The notes under the pieces are model-generated. The model saw nothing but the letters and a program-made list of their open reading frames with translations. It was not told the DNA's origin and searched no databases. Of a stretch of 64,000 nucleotides of DNA, positions 9,373 to 21,195 are shown piece by piece. Made by a program: the position numbers and the translations under genes. How positions within the stretch are numbered: the first letter of the stretch is position 1; each line of letters begins with the position of its first letter. This DNA is from Allobaculum mucilyticum. Lineage in GTDB: Bacteria > Bacillota_I > Bacilli_A > Erysipelotrichales > Erysipelotrichaceae. The stretch lies in the NCBI RefSeq assembly GCF_022701195.1, contig NZ_CP078089.1, forward strand, positions 1,178,001 through 1,242,000, read 5' to 3'.

Positions 9373-9889
9373 TTCGAGCATTGACTCGAATTTTCAAGTC
9401 TATAGCCCATAACAAACCAACTATTTCATTCATATCATCCTGGTCAGAAAGAACAGGTATTGATAAAGATCGCAGAGCATTTAAAGGAATGTATTTTTGT
9501 GTGGTCCCCCTGAGCATTGAATGAAGTTGACTTTGTCCATCTGGGGAAGATAAGTAATAATAAAGCCACTTCGCTTTCGATTCATCTCCTCCCATTTTAA
9601 AAATCCCAACATTTTTACAAGCATAATCAATATTCGTTGAAGTTTCCAAATACACACGTCCGACGGTACCGATCATGCTTATCAAAAGGTCCCATTGCTC
9701 CACAGAGCTTCGTGATTGAATTGCTTTATAATCATCCTCAGAGATTCTATTTGCTGAATCTTTATCGAGTGTGAAAAATCCTAGATGCTTTGAAGTAATC
9801 AATGGATATCCATCTGGTTGGGACTTAGGGGAATCATGGGTACCATCCGTAACATTTATACAATAATTTTCGGCTGAAATAGTCTTCAT
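9359..9889 (-). pseudogene. hsdS: hsdS half gene with first target-recognition domain (currently truncated)
   Basis: About 180 residues starting MKTISAENYCIN at 9889 (a TTG at 9901 with GGAGG upstream is an alternative start). It encodes one target-recognition domain and the central spacer ending ARINKNL, after which the frame runs into the inverted cassette and stops (SDLDFT) near 9338. HsdS proteins need two recognition domains, so this form is probably inactive alone. Inversion of 8697-9372 would complete it. It overlaps the end of the recombinase gene, so the two are translationally linked. Confidence 0.82.
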
Positions 9890-9893
9890 ATCC

Positions 9894-10883
9894 TTATCCA
9901 ATAAACCTCCTATGTGAATCTTTCACGTTGCTTTGTTTGACCATCGCGTACTGCATGGTTGTGTCTATTCTTTCGTGTCCCAAAAGCCTTTGTAGCTGCT
10001 CAACAGGCATACCCTTATCGATAGCAGCGGTTGCTAGAGTTCGTCGAAATTTGTGAGGATGTACCTTTTTGATCCCTAGTGAGCTTCCAATCGATTTGAG
10101 ACGACTTTCAACTCCATTTATTGTGATTCGAGAATGTGGTTGGCGCAGGCTTACAAATAATGCATCGTTTTCGTCTGTTCTCGACTCCAGATATTCTTCG
10201 AGATGGATTTTTGTTCTAGCATCGAAATAGACTTTTCGTTCTTTATTTCCTTTTCCGAAGACAATACATTCGCGATTTTGAAAATCGATGTCATCCTTAT
10301 CGAGCTTTACCAATTCGCCAACACGCATCCCTGTTGATGCCAGCATGTCAATCAGAGCTAGATCGCGCATGTTGTCTGTTGAATCACGCATTTTCTCCAA
10401 CTCTTCATCTGTATAAACCTCTTTGACGATTTTATCGGTCTTGATTTTATGAATGCGACGCGCTGGGCTTTTCAATATATGGTCTTCTTCTTCTAGCCAC
10501 GAGAAAAAGCTGGATATAATTCTTCGAATATTATCAATAGTCACTTTGCTCGATCCGTTGTTGCTCTGGTATTCCGACAGATATTTTCTAAGATCATCCG
10601 TATCAATCGTAATAAGTGGTTTCTCAATCACCTTGATCATTCCTTCTAAAGTCTTCCGGTAATATACTGTAGTTTTCTCGGAGCATCCTTCAATGCTCTT
10701 CGCATCCAGAAACTTCTGGAGCAAATCGTTATTGTCCAGGAAATCTGTTTCTTCCTGCTCCTTGATCGTTACATCGAATTTAGAAACGACAGACGTGATA
10801 ACCGTTTTAACTGCTTGTACCTTTCCAGGATCTACTAAGCCCATAATCGCATTCACAATGCTTGCTACTAATACATCTTCCAT
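9894..10883 (-). CDS. Tyrosine recombinase of the hsdS inversion system
   Basis: A 329-residue site-specific recombinase whose start ATG at 10883 has GAGGAGG 7-8 bases upstream. A core-binding helical domain (about 50-135) is followed by the catalytic domain with the expected residues: Arg in ASTGMRVGEL, the His-x-x-Arg box in HPHKFRRTLAT, and His with the nucleophile Tyr in LLGHERIDTTMQY. Its position between two hsdS genes that carry inverted repeats matches the recombinases of phase-variable type I systems such as the pneumococcal ivr/SpnIII locus. It most likely inverts the hsdS cassettes rather than integrating an element. Confidence 0.9.
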   Translation of the reverse strand: MEDVLVASIVNAIMGLVDPGKVQAVKTVITSVVSKFDVTIKEQEETDFLDNNDLLQKFLDAKSIEGCSEKTTVYYRKTLEGMIKVIEKPLITIDTDDLRKYLSEYQSNNGSSKVTIDNIRRIISSFFSWLEEEDHILKSPARRIHKIKTDKIVKEVYTDEELEKMRDSTDNMRDLALIDMLASTGMRVGELVKLDKDDIDFQNRECIVFGKGNKERKVYFDARTKIHLEEYLESRTDENDALFVSLRQPHSRITINGVESRLKSIGSSLGIKKVHPHKFRRTLATAAIDKGMPVEQLQRLLGHERIDTTMQYAMVKQSNVKDSHRRFIG

Positions 10884-10931
10884 AATTTGGCCTCCTCAAC
10901 AAGGCGATTATGTAGATGAGAAGTGATCTAG

Positions 10932-10945
10932 AAAACAAGAATTTA
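10932..10945 (+). repeat. hsdS inversion site 3
   Basis: AAAACAAGAATTTA, identical to site 1. On the minus strand it contains the TAA stop of the expressed hsdS gene. It marks the distal edge of that gene's second recognition-domain cassette. Confidence 0.75.
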
Positions 10946-12127
10946 CTGGATTTCAATGTCACCTGAGAGGAGTTTTGCAAGCAGTTTATCCCTAAGAATT
11001 GCCAATTGACGATTCTCTCGTATCTTGTTTTGTATAGTTTCGAATAGCGGTTGAGAAAACTCGTTAAATTGTTTAAGCAACTCGGGATCTGGCTTGGGAA
11101 AAGTAAACTCCATGAAATCTTTTTGGTATAGATGTGGAATTACGCTTCCCTCTGTTCGAGCTTTGATAAAACCTTTGAATCTATTGGAGGTCAGCAGGTA
11201 ATACAAAAATGGAGTCCCATACTCTCCTTTGGTTGAGTTACGGATTACAAAAATACCCGAAGTAACAGTTGTTGGTAAATCCAACTTATCGATATAGCCA
11301 ATTTTGCCAATGGTCCCGTCTTTGGATAAAAGGATGTCGCCAAGCTTTAACATAATTTCTGGAGACTCATCATAACGTTCTTGTGTAATGAATCCTGTTT
11401 TGGTCCAATCAATTCCTTCTGGAGTTAATGATTCGCCATTGATGATCCTATAATCACTATTTGCAAGATACTCATCTTTTTTGAGCCCTTTCCAGCCGAT
11501 ACGTCCTTTTATATAGAGGAGATCCCCAAAGCGAACGGCATCGTTTTCGTTGCCGGTCGATAGGACGTAATTTAAGAAGGCTTGAATTTGTTCAGCTAAA
11601 TTCTTGTTTATTCGATCATTATTGGCTATACATGAGTCCAAACTTGATAGTAGTCCAACTATTTTTTGCTGAATTGAGTACTCTGGAAAACTAATCTCAA
11701 CGTTACGAAACTCACTCTGTTTTATTCCGGATACAGTTGTACCCGATTCTCTTGCAGTCAATCTAGCTTTTCCAGCTGTTGTTCTTAAGTAGTAGTAAAG
11801 ATATTTTGTATCTAGTACGCCTGGTAGGCCTCTAACAGTCAAAACGCGTTGAGCTAGTCCAACGGATGGATCTTCAAGAATTGCAACCTCTCCCAACGAA
11901 GCTTCGGTAGTGATTAATAAATCTCCTCTTTGGGGTAAGCCTCTAACCATAAATCTTGAATATTCTTCTTCAGAAATATAGTAAGCAGAGGTCATGTCTA
12001 GTCTTCCATTTTTTACGCATTTTGCACTAACTACTGGAATTCCAGTGTCGCTTTTATGTGGAGTTTTTCCTCTGTAGTCGATGATTGCGCTCAGTACTTC
12101 TCCTAGACGAGCCGTTTTAAATTTCAT
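10943..12127 (-). CDS. hsdS: Type I restriction-modification specificity subunit HsdS (full-length, expressed form)
   Basis: A 394-residue HsdS. The start is ATG at 12127 (MKFKTARLGEVL), with GGAGAA 8 bases upstream, overlapping the end of hsdM by 11 bases; longer forms in the same frame would lie inside hsdM. There are two target-recognition domains (about 1-150 and 205-345), each followed by a coiled-coil repeat: central LDSCIANNDRINKNL and C-terminal AILRDKLLAKLLSGDIE. Inversion site 4 lies in the central spacer and site 3 at the stop codon, so the second recognition domain is exchangeable. HsdS determines the bipartite DNA target of the enzyme. Confidence 0.92.
   Translation of the reverse strand: MKFKTARLGEVLSAIIDYRGKTPHKSDTGIPVVSAKCVKNGRLDMTSAYYISEEEYSRFMVRGLPQRGDLLITTEASLGEVAILEDPSVGLAQRVLTVRGLPGVLDTKYLYYYLRTTAGKARLTARESGTTVSGIKQSEFRNVEISFPEYSIQQKIVGLLSSLDSCIANNDRINKNLAEQIQAFLNYVLSTGNENDAVRFGDLLYIKGRIGWKGLKKDEYLANSDYRIINGESLTPEGIDWTKTGFITQERYDESPEIMLKLGDILLSKDGTIGKIGYIDKLDLPTTVTSGIFVIRNSTKGEYGTPFLYYLLTSNRFKGFIKARTEGSVIPHLYQKDFMEFTFPKPDPELLKQFNEFSQPLFETIQNKIRENRQLAILRDKLLAKLLSGDIEIQ
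11597..11610 (-). repeat. hsdS inversion site 4
   Basis: TAAATTCTTGTTTA, extended to TAAATTCTTGTTTATTCGA in common with site 2. It encodes INKNL in the central spacer of the expressed hsdS and is inverse to sites 1 and 3. Confidence 0.75.
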
Positions 12128-13198
12128 ACCCAATTTTCTCCAGCTGCTTTCTAATTTCATCCTCGAGCTCATGTGATTGCTTAAATAATCCACTCAGCTC
12201 AGAAGTCAGGCGCTTCATCTTTTCGTCGAATGGTTCTCCATCCTCTTTGTCTTCTTCAATTCCTACATATCTACCTGGAGTCAGAATATAGTCCTGTTTT
12301 GCGATTTCTTCCGTATCGACTACCGCCCAGTGTCCTGGGTTGTTCTCCAGATTGCCTTCTTCATAAGATTGATACAGTTCACCGATCTTCTTTACGTCGT
12401 CATCGGAGAATTCGCGGAGTTTCCTGGAAACCATGGTTCCCATATCTTTAGCGTCGATAAATAGCGTTTTACCTTTTTGCTTCTTATTCATGGAAAGAAA
12501 CCAGAGAGAAACCGGGATGCCCGTTGAATAGAAAAGTTTCTCAGGAAGAGCAACAATGCAGTCAACCAAGTCTGCTTCAATGATATTTTTACGAATTTCG
12601 CCTTCACCCTTTGTCTGAGTAGAAAGAGCACCATTTGCTAGTACCATACCGATCTTTCCGTTTCGGTTCAGGTGAGAAATCATATGCTCCATCCAGGCAA
12701 AGTTTGCATTTGATTCAGGAGGTGTTCCATAAACCCATCTCGGGTCATCTTCGAGCGATTTGTGCCACCAGCTTTTATCGTTGAAAGGAGGATTTGCCAT
12801 CACAAAATCCATCTTTTCATGAGGATGAAGATCTTCCAGAAAGGTGTCTGCGTTGTGGGGACCAAGGTTTGCATCAATTCCTCTGATCGCCAGGTTCATC
12901 TGGGCAAGTTTCCAGGTAGTTGGATTAGATTCCTGTCCAAAAACAGAAATATCGTTCAAATGGCCTCCGTGACTCTCTAAAAATTTGGCTGATTGTACAA
13001 ACATTCCTCCGCTACCACAGCACGGGTCGTAAACCCTGCCGTGATAGGGCTTAAGAACTTCAACTAGAGTACGAACTACAGATGACGGAGTGTAGAATTC
13101 GCCTGCGTTCTTTCCTTCTTGAGAAGCAAATTTCTGAAGGCAATACTCATAGGTTCTTCCCAAGATATCTTTCTCGTTTCCGTGTTCATGCATTTTTA

Positions 13199-15103
13199 GA
13201 TGCGTCAGACAAAATACCCAATTTTGCTGACGGCAGATTTGGTGTTCATCAATAGTGAACGCAAACAAAAGCTAAATTGAGTTCAATATGTGAAATTGGG
13301 GCATATTTCACATACATAGCTTGAATCAGCGAAGATACAAGAAGATCCAATGCCTGTTTGGCATCTTCTTGTGCGTATTTCAGCACTCGTCTTACGTTTA
13401 TTGCCGTAATAGCTAACGTATATCCGAATTTTTTGCGCACTAACCCCCTGAACGGAAGGGTATCAATTTTTTGATTCCTTCTTAGCTGGTTTGGGATAGC
13501 TTCAACACCGTTTCTGAACCGGTAATTGGCAATTGCCTCTTCACTTTTCATGGTCCGCTGAAGGTGTGCTCTTTGGATCTTCTTCTGGGAAATGGTTCCA
13601 GATCTGACTCTTTTGTGATTTTTCATCGGGCATCGGCCAGTTGCAGCGAATGGGCAATCTTTACAGGTTGTTTCTTTGTGGAATGAGATATTCCAGGAAT
13701 CGGTTTTCTCGTAGTAGGTTACTCGATCTGCAGTCTTTCCGTTTGGGCAGGTTACCGTTTTTGTTTCTTCATCGATTTCGAAATCAGCAGTCAAATCGGG
13801 TGTTTCTTTACCCGTCATAGCAGTTCCTACAAGTTGAATTCCGTGTTCAGCTGCTTCATTGATGTTATCCACGCTGATGTAGGCTCCGTCGGCAACCAAA
13901 GTTGTTTCGTCTCCTTCTTCAGCCATCTTCTGAATTTCATCTTTGGCGAACTTGGAATCGCTGTAGATATTGGGCTGGAAATCAAATGAGTCGATGATCT
14001 TTCGGTTGGTATCGAGGTCGACTGTTTCAGCGAAATTGCCAACGTATCCCTGGTGATTTTCACCGGCCTTCTTACGGAAAGTCGATTCCGGCTCAACTGG
14101 ATTGTTCAGGACAGTCGAGTTCAGCTCTTTTCCGTCACGAACGGAATGAAAAGAGCCATCGGTGTTTGTGTTGACCTGCTCGGAAACAAAGCGGATGAGC
14201 ATCTGTGCTTCTTCACAGTCATTCAGCGTGCCTGGAATCAGATCACGAACGGCACAGGCATCCTGAAAAGCGGTCTGCAGTTTAGCCGCAGCCGGAGTAT
14301 GGGAGTGATAAGTAACCTTATTCTCATCGAAGTCCTCGATATAGTGTTGAAGATTCTCGGGGATTGCGATTTTGTTTTCATCCAAAACCATGAGCATGTT
14401 TTTAATGACCACATGCGCCAGCTGCAGTCTTGAAAGCTTTCTGGCGCCGTTATCGACCATGATGGAGTCCATTCTCCGCTTGAGATTGGTGCCAAGATAG
14501 GCGTCTTTAAGAGACTTGGCCAGTTTTTCGGCAAATTCATGGAGAAGATCGATGCCAGTCTGCTGCATATAAAAGGCATTGGCAGCACGAAAGCGGTTAA
14601 GCGTTCTCTGGTTTACCGGCTGATGTTCAAAGGACGTTGTTCCAAGAGCGAACTGATACTCCAGAGAAAAGGTAACGCTTCTCTCCAGTTCTTCGTCTGT
14701 CAGAGTAAACAGATCTTTCAAAACAAGCATAGCTAAAACGAGGTATGTAGGAGTTGAAGGTCTGGTGTTGGTGTTCTTTGAGTAAAGAGGCTCAAAAATC
14801 GATTCAAGTTTAACCAGCTCAGGAATAATGACACGGTTGAAATAGCCCGGCCAGCCGGATTCAAGCATTCTGAGCTTTCGATCAGAAAGTGAGTAGGTTA
14901 GATCGAAGAGATTCATCTGAATGGGTTTGAACTTGGACTGCGACATAAGAAACACCCCCCCGAAATATTCAATTATATTATACTACTAATATTAATTTGA
15001 TCAAGATTAATTTTAATTAATTGTAGCATTATTTTGAAAAAATCGGATCAGTCCAAGATTTATGAACACACTTCAGCTATTTGTTACTTTTGTCGGGCGC
15101 ATC
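13199..15103 (-). mobile_element. IS1182-family element, copy 2 (inside hsdM)
   Basis: Minus-orientation copy of about 1905 bp. Its ends are GATGCGTCAGACAAAA at 13199 and TTTTGTCGGGCGCATC ending 15103. The flanking direct repeat is ATTTTTA (13192-13198 and 15104-15110). The interior is essentially identical to copies 1 and 3. Confidence 0.92.
13249..14946 (-). CDS. IS1182-family transposase
   Basis: The 565-residue product reads as identical to that at 2134-3831, with start ATGTCGCAG at 14946 behind a G-rich binding site. It lies in the same direction as the interrupted hsdM, so transposase transcription would run toward the hsdM C-terminal half, hsdS and the recombinase. Confidence 0.93.
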   Translation of the reverse strand: MSQSKFKPIQMNLFDLTYSLSDRKLRMLESGWPGYFNRVIIPELVKLESIFEPLYSKNTNTRPSTPTYLVLAMLVLKDLFTLTDEELERSVTFSLEYQFALGTTSFEHQPVNQRTLNRFRAANAFYMQQTGIDLLHEFAEKLAKSLKDAYLGTNLKRRMDSIMVDNGARKLSRLQLAHVVIKNMLMVLDENKIAIPENLQHYIEDFDENKVTYHSHTPAAAKLQTAFQDACAVRDLIPGTLNDCEEAQMLIRFVSEQVNTNTDGSFHSVRDGKELNSTVLNNPVEPESTFRKKAGENHQGYVGNFAETVDLDTNRKIIDSFDFQPNIYSDSKFAKDEIQKMAEEGDETTLVADGAYISVDNINEAAEHGIQLVGTAMTGKETPDLTADFEIDEETKTVTCPNGKTADRVTYYEKTDSWNISFHKETTCKDCPFAATGRCPMKNHKRVRSGTISQKKIQRAHLQRTMKSEEAIANYRFRNGVEAIPNQLRRNQKIDTLPFRGLVRKKFGYTLAITAINVRRVLKYAQEDAKQALDLLVSSLIQAMYVKYAPISHIELNLAFVCVHY

Positions 15104-15546
15104 ATTTTTATATTGGTGAACAAATCGACTACTTCTCCAAGTCTTCGCTGATCCATTTCAGGGCGCGCATAGTTTTTTGGTAACACGCCCTTCAGTTTTG
15201 GGTTCTCTTTCTCGATTTGTTCCATTGCAGAATCAATAGCTGTTCCAACAGAATTTGTATGAGCTGAGTTCTTGATCACATCCCACCGAGCGCCTTCTGG
15301 AACGAAAAAGATATTTTCAGAAATATACTCGTCTTTATCATCAGGATCAGCATATGGGTCTTCTAAAAGTTCAGCTCGTTTTGCTTCGAAAGAGTCAGAG
15401 ATATACTTCAAAAAGATCAAGCCGAGAATAACGTGTTTATATTCAGAAGCGTCCATACTTCCGCGGAGAACATCGGCTGCACTCCACAGTTCAGCCTCAA
15501 ATCCTACATCTGCTTTATTGGATGCTTTCTTCTTTGTATTTGCCAT

Positions 15547-15758
15547 AAGTCTCCTTCTTGTGCCTCATGGGCTATCTACTAATTCATTATAATCGCCCCA
15601 GGATTATAAAGGGCTTTCATCGAAAAAATCAGGCTATTAGCGGCTTGCTCCTGGGAAGATCAGCCTGCTTTTAAGCCTGATATAAAGATTGGTTTTCCTG
15701 TCCCCTCAATATTGGAAATGGTCCAATCTGTTTAGCGATACCGTCAACTAGCCTCTTT
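15547..15758 (-). promoter_or_regulatory. Leader and probable promoter region of hsdM
   Basis: About 210 bases without a gene separate hsdM from ISL3 copy B. On the minus strand there are two TATAAT-like -10 boxes (complements of 15586-15591 and 15603-15608), but neither has a convincing -35 at 17 bases. The binding site AAGGAGA precedes the hsdM ATG. The region also marks the junction where ISL3 copy B has lost its left end. Confidence 0.35.
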
Positions 15759-15966
15759 TTAGACATAGCTCGGACCATGCCCCCTGGAAGCTGACACCTC
15801 CCCCCCTATCCATTTTCTTGAGGTTTTCGCCTCTCTGAGACTTATGGGTATTGAAAGAGCTTTCCGCACGAAATACAGTTAGGAGTAACAAAGCGTAAAA
15901 AAAGGACGAAACCCCATTTGAAGTTGGCCACTCAAAAGGTTTCGTCCTGCCCAGAAAGGCATCTAT

Positions 15967-16518
15967 ATGATAACAATCGGACATCCCCTTAACAACGATC
16001 TCCTTAAGAATACAGATTCGGATCCGACTGCTATCCAACATCACCTTCAGTCTGAATACAACCAGGACTACGATCATTTTATGGCTGGTCATCCTGTCTG
16101 CCCTGATTGCGGACATCGACTGTACCGCCATGACACATGCAACCGAAGTGTTAAGATCCAATCGGCACAAACCGTAGTAAGCCTCACTATCCACCGAGTC
16201 CATTGCCCACATTGCGGCAGAACCCATCGTGTTCTGCCGCTTTTCGTCATTCCCAGCTTCCAGATCTGCAGCGACACCGCTGCTGAAATCATTCAGCTTC
16301 ACAACAGTGGAAAGCCAGTTTCCAAGCAGTCCAACGGACTGGTTGATGCATCGACGGCCTACCGCTTTCTAAACCAGATGAAGAAGCGCTTTTCTGCCGT
16401 TCTTAAACGACTGCGCACTTTCAACGATCTATTCACATGTTCCGCAGTAAAAATCGGTCCTTACCTGATGATTTCTCCTGGATTTCTGCATTTTTCGATT
16501 TTTCAACCTATAACGTGA
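15967..16518 (+). CDS. ISL3 companion zinc-finger protein (DUF6431-like), copy B
   Basis: A 183-residue protein in its native form, ending IFQPIT. The zinc-ribbon Cys pairs CPDCG and CPHCG and a C-terminal helix-turn-helix-like region are present. It is followed after 51 bases by the transposase gene. Compared with copy A it has small substitutions (for example GHPLNN for GQALNN and HRVHCPHCGRTHR for RRVHCPHCGRNHR). Function is inferred only from its constant place in the element. Confidence 0.7.
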   Translation: MITIGHPLNNDLLKNTDSDPTAIQHHLQSEYNQDYDHFMAGHPVCPDCGHRLYRHDTCNRSVKIQSAQTVVSLTIHRVHCPHCGRTHRVLPLFVIPSFQICSDTAAEIIQLHNSGKPVSKQSNGLVDASTAYRFLNQMKKRFSAVLKRLRTFNDLFTCSAVKIGPYLMISPGFLHFSIFQPIT

Positions 16519-16569
16519 CGCGTCATTTCTCCTCCTATGAGAATCTGCCATCACTAAGGAGGAAGGACT

Positions 16570-18021
16570 ATGCGCAAGAAGGCAGAAACCCGTAATGTAC
16601 CGATAACTTCTCTCGAAAATTCCGTTCTTGAGCTCTATGGACTAGATCAGAACGCCGTCGAGAGTCTTTCGTCTACCAATCTGGGTGATTTAGTCATTAT
16701 CAACGTCACTTTAAAACCGGATTATCCACCCTGTCCAAGATGCGGACATGAGCATCCGAATGTCTGTAACTACGTGGACAAAACAATAACTCATTCAATT
16801 CTTCATAACTGCCGCTGTCAGATTAACTATCATGCCCGCCGCTATAAATGTCCGGTATGTAATCGTACCTGGTATGAATTTAATCCCTTCGTTTTCAAGA
16901 AGCAGAGGATCTCGGTCTCTACTGTCGTATGCGTCCTCGAGGAAATGAGAGACCCAGCCGTAACATTTACATCAGTTGCCAAGCGCTATAATCTCTCGCC
17001 TACGACTGTTCAGCACATCTTCGACGATCATGTCCAGATCCCCAAAGCGACGACGCTTCCCCGCGTGCTGCAGCTTGACGAGACTTATTCCTTTAAGTCG
17101 GGAACCTCAGTCTATGTATGCATGCTTCTGGACTACGACACACAGACCGCTGTTGATCTGCTTCCCAGCCGGAAAAAGCAGGATCTTATCGACTTCTTCA
17201 GCAGTTTCCCGCTGGAAGAGAGACAAAAAGTTCGGTTTATTGCAGCGGATATGTACGAGACTTACAGGGTTGTCTGTAAAAAGTTCTTTCCAGACGCGAT
17301 CTATGCCTGTGACAGGTTCCATGTGATGCAGGAATTCAACAGGCGACTGACTGAGGTCCGCATCCGGACGATGAAAGGCACCCTGAAAGGGTCCGATGAA
17401 TATTACCTTCTGAAACACCAGAATCACCTTCTCGGAATTAAGCCCAATGCAAAAAAGAGGATTAAAAATCCAGATCCATATTCGAAGAAGAAGAAAGATA
17501 TTTGGGTAGACGTATTTGATCCGAACGGTGAACGCACCTACAATGCCCACTTCAAGACGTGGTTAAACGAGTATGAGCTCCGTGAGCTTCTGCTGAGTAT
17601 CAGCGATGATCTTACGGAAGCCTATGAAATGCGAAATACCCTGAGCGAGTTCTTTAGAAATGGAACAAAGGTGGATGCCGCCGATCGGCTGCAAGTCATT
17701 CTCGCAGATCTTAACCGGTCCCAGGTTAAGGAACTTAACGCATTCGGACAGACTGTAGTCAACTGGTTCAGGGAGATCGTTAATTCTTTCGAGATCGTCA
17801 AGACGGAGTACGTCGTTGACAAGAAGAACGGAAAAGCTCGAAGGAAGGATCACCGGCTGACTTCTTCTATGATCGAAAATCGAAACAAACTCGTGAAACA
17901 GATCAAGAACAACGCGAATGGATACACGAACTGGAAGCGATTCAGAAATCGCGTCCTGTACGTATTGAATCGGCCAGCCTTTAGATTGGAGCCGTTCGAG
18001 AAAGAAGACAAGGGAAAGTAA
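16570..18021 (+). CDS. ISL3-family transposase, copy B
   Basis: A 483-residue transposase starting ATGCGCAAGAAG behind AAGGAGG. Zinc ribbon, helix-turn-helix and all three DDE positions are present (LQLDETYSFK, IAADMYETYR, SSMIENRNK). It reads as identical to copy C at 59892-61343. It may act on the ends of the surrounding composite element, because its own left end is missing. Confidence 0.94.
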   Translation: MRKKAETRNVPITSLENSVLELYGLDQNAVESLSSTNLGDLVIINVTLKPDYPPCPRCGHEHPNVCNYVDKTITHSILHNCRCQINYHARRYKCPVCNRTWYEFNPFVFKKQRISVSTVVCVLEEMRDPAVTFTSVAKRYNLSPTTVQHIFDDHVQIPKATTLPRVLQLDETYSFKSGTSVYVCMLLDYDTQTAVDLLPSRKKQDLIDFFSSFPLEERQKVRFIAADMYETYRVVCKKFFPDAIYACDRFHVMQEFNRRLTEVRIRTMKGTLKGSDEYYLLKHQNHLLGIKPNAKKRIKNPDPYSKKKKDIWVDVFDPNGERTYNAHFKTWLNEYELRELLLSISDDLTEAYEMRNTLSEFFRNGTKVDAADRLQVILADLNRSQVKELNAFGQTVVNWFREIVNSFEIVKTEYVVDKKNGKARRKDHRLTSSMIENRNKLVKQIKNNANGYTNWKRFRNRVLYVLNRPAFRLEPFEKEDKGK

Positions 18022-18120
18022 TGACAGTCCAGGTTCCCCTTTAAACAAAAATGAGGTTTTGAAACCTCAAGCTTTTGAAAAGCTCGTAGGTATCAAAACC
18101 TCAACAAAATTTAGAGCGCC

Positions 18121-18128
18121 CCTATTTT
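18121..18128. repeat. Right copy of 8-bp target duplication (CCTATTTT)
   Basis: It follows the ISL3 copy B right end directly and continues into the 5S gene (TTTGCCTTGCGGC). It pairs with 1094-1101. Confidence 0.9.
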
Positions 18129-18215
18129 TGCCTTGCGGCTATCGTCGGCGTTGAGCAGCTTGACTGCTGTGTTCGGGATGTTACAGGTATATCCTGCTCG
18201 CTATCGCCACTGCAC
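18121..18215 (-). rRNA. rrf: 5S rRNA, 3' end cut off by the composite transposon
   Basis: The minus-strand sequence starts GTGCAGTGGCGATAGC and contains the standard CCGAACACAGCAGTCAAGC and CGCCGACGATAGCC segments. It ends AAAAATAGG where ISL3 begins. The last ~10 bases (GAAGCTGCTGAA in the intact copy), which form the 3' strand of helix I, are left at 1083-1093, 17 kb away. The transcript would carry ISL3 sequence in place of the closing strand, so this 5S copy is probably non-functional or poorly processed. Spacer 18216-18320 to 23S shows no gene. Confidence 0.9.
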
Positions 18216-18320
18216 TAGTATTGATTGAATGGATCTTTCAAAAACAAACATCAGTCGTCCGACACTCTTCAGGCTTACAGTTATTCAACTTCGCTTACGC
18301 TGCTTTCTCTCTCGAATCTT

Positions 18321-21195
<2,875 letters not shown>

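Larger units (their letters stand above)
12117..15546 (-). pseudogene. hsdM: Type I DNA methyltransferase subunit HsdM, split by IS1182
   Basis: The N-terminal part (15546-15104, MANTKKKASNKADVGFEAEL..., HsdM_N helical domain) starts with ATG after AGGAGA. The C-terminal part (13198-12117) carries the N6-adenine methylase motifs DPCCGSGGMFV (SAM binding) and ANPPFND (catalytic NPPF). Removing the IS and one copy of its duplicated target ATTTTTA restores the frame ...FTNIKM-HEHGNEKDILGRTYEY.... Uninterrupted length would be about 510 residues, normal for HsdM. As it stands neither half should methylate, so the system is probably inactive. A hybrid product could start inside the IS at 13268, but it would lack the N-terminal domain. 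Confidence 0.92.
1102..18120. mobile_element. ISL3-bounded composite transposon carrying a type I restriction-modification operon
   Basis: The outer boundaries are the left inverted repeat of ISL3 copy A (GACAATCTAAAATTTCTTGA) and the right end of ISL3 copy B (read inward, GGCGCTCTAAATTTTGTTGA). They are flanked by the perfect octamer CCTATTTT on both sides and interrupt the 3' end of a 5S rRNA gene. Between the two IS copies lie hsdR, hsdS fragments, a tyrosine recombinase, hsdS and a split hsdM. Copy B lacks its own left end, so only the outer pair of ends is available to move the whole unit. An alternative origin is a plain ISL3 insertion in 5S followed by homologous integration of a circle carrying the restriction genes and a second ISL3. 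The structure is seen directly; the mechanism is inferred. Confidence 0.85.
15759..18120 (+). mobile_element. ISL3-family element, copy B (left end deleted)
   Basis: Homology to copies A and C begins at TTAGACATAGCTCGG, so the left terminal repeat and the left arm of the subterminal hairpin are missing. The break lies exactly at the hairpin loop. The right end (…TTTAGAGCGCC at 18120) is intact and abuts the 5S target duplication. Both genes are intact. The copy can supply transposase but cannot excise alone. Confidence 0.9.

Noticed and set aside
8697-11610. Repeated 14-mers as a CRISPR-like array
   Set aside because: Only four copies in alternating orientation, widely spaced and inside hsdS coding frames; they are recombination sites.
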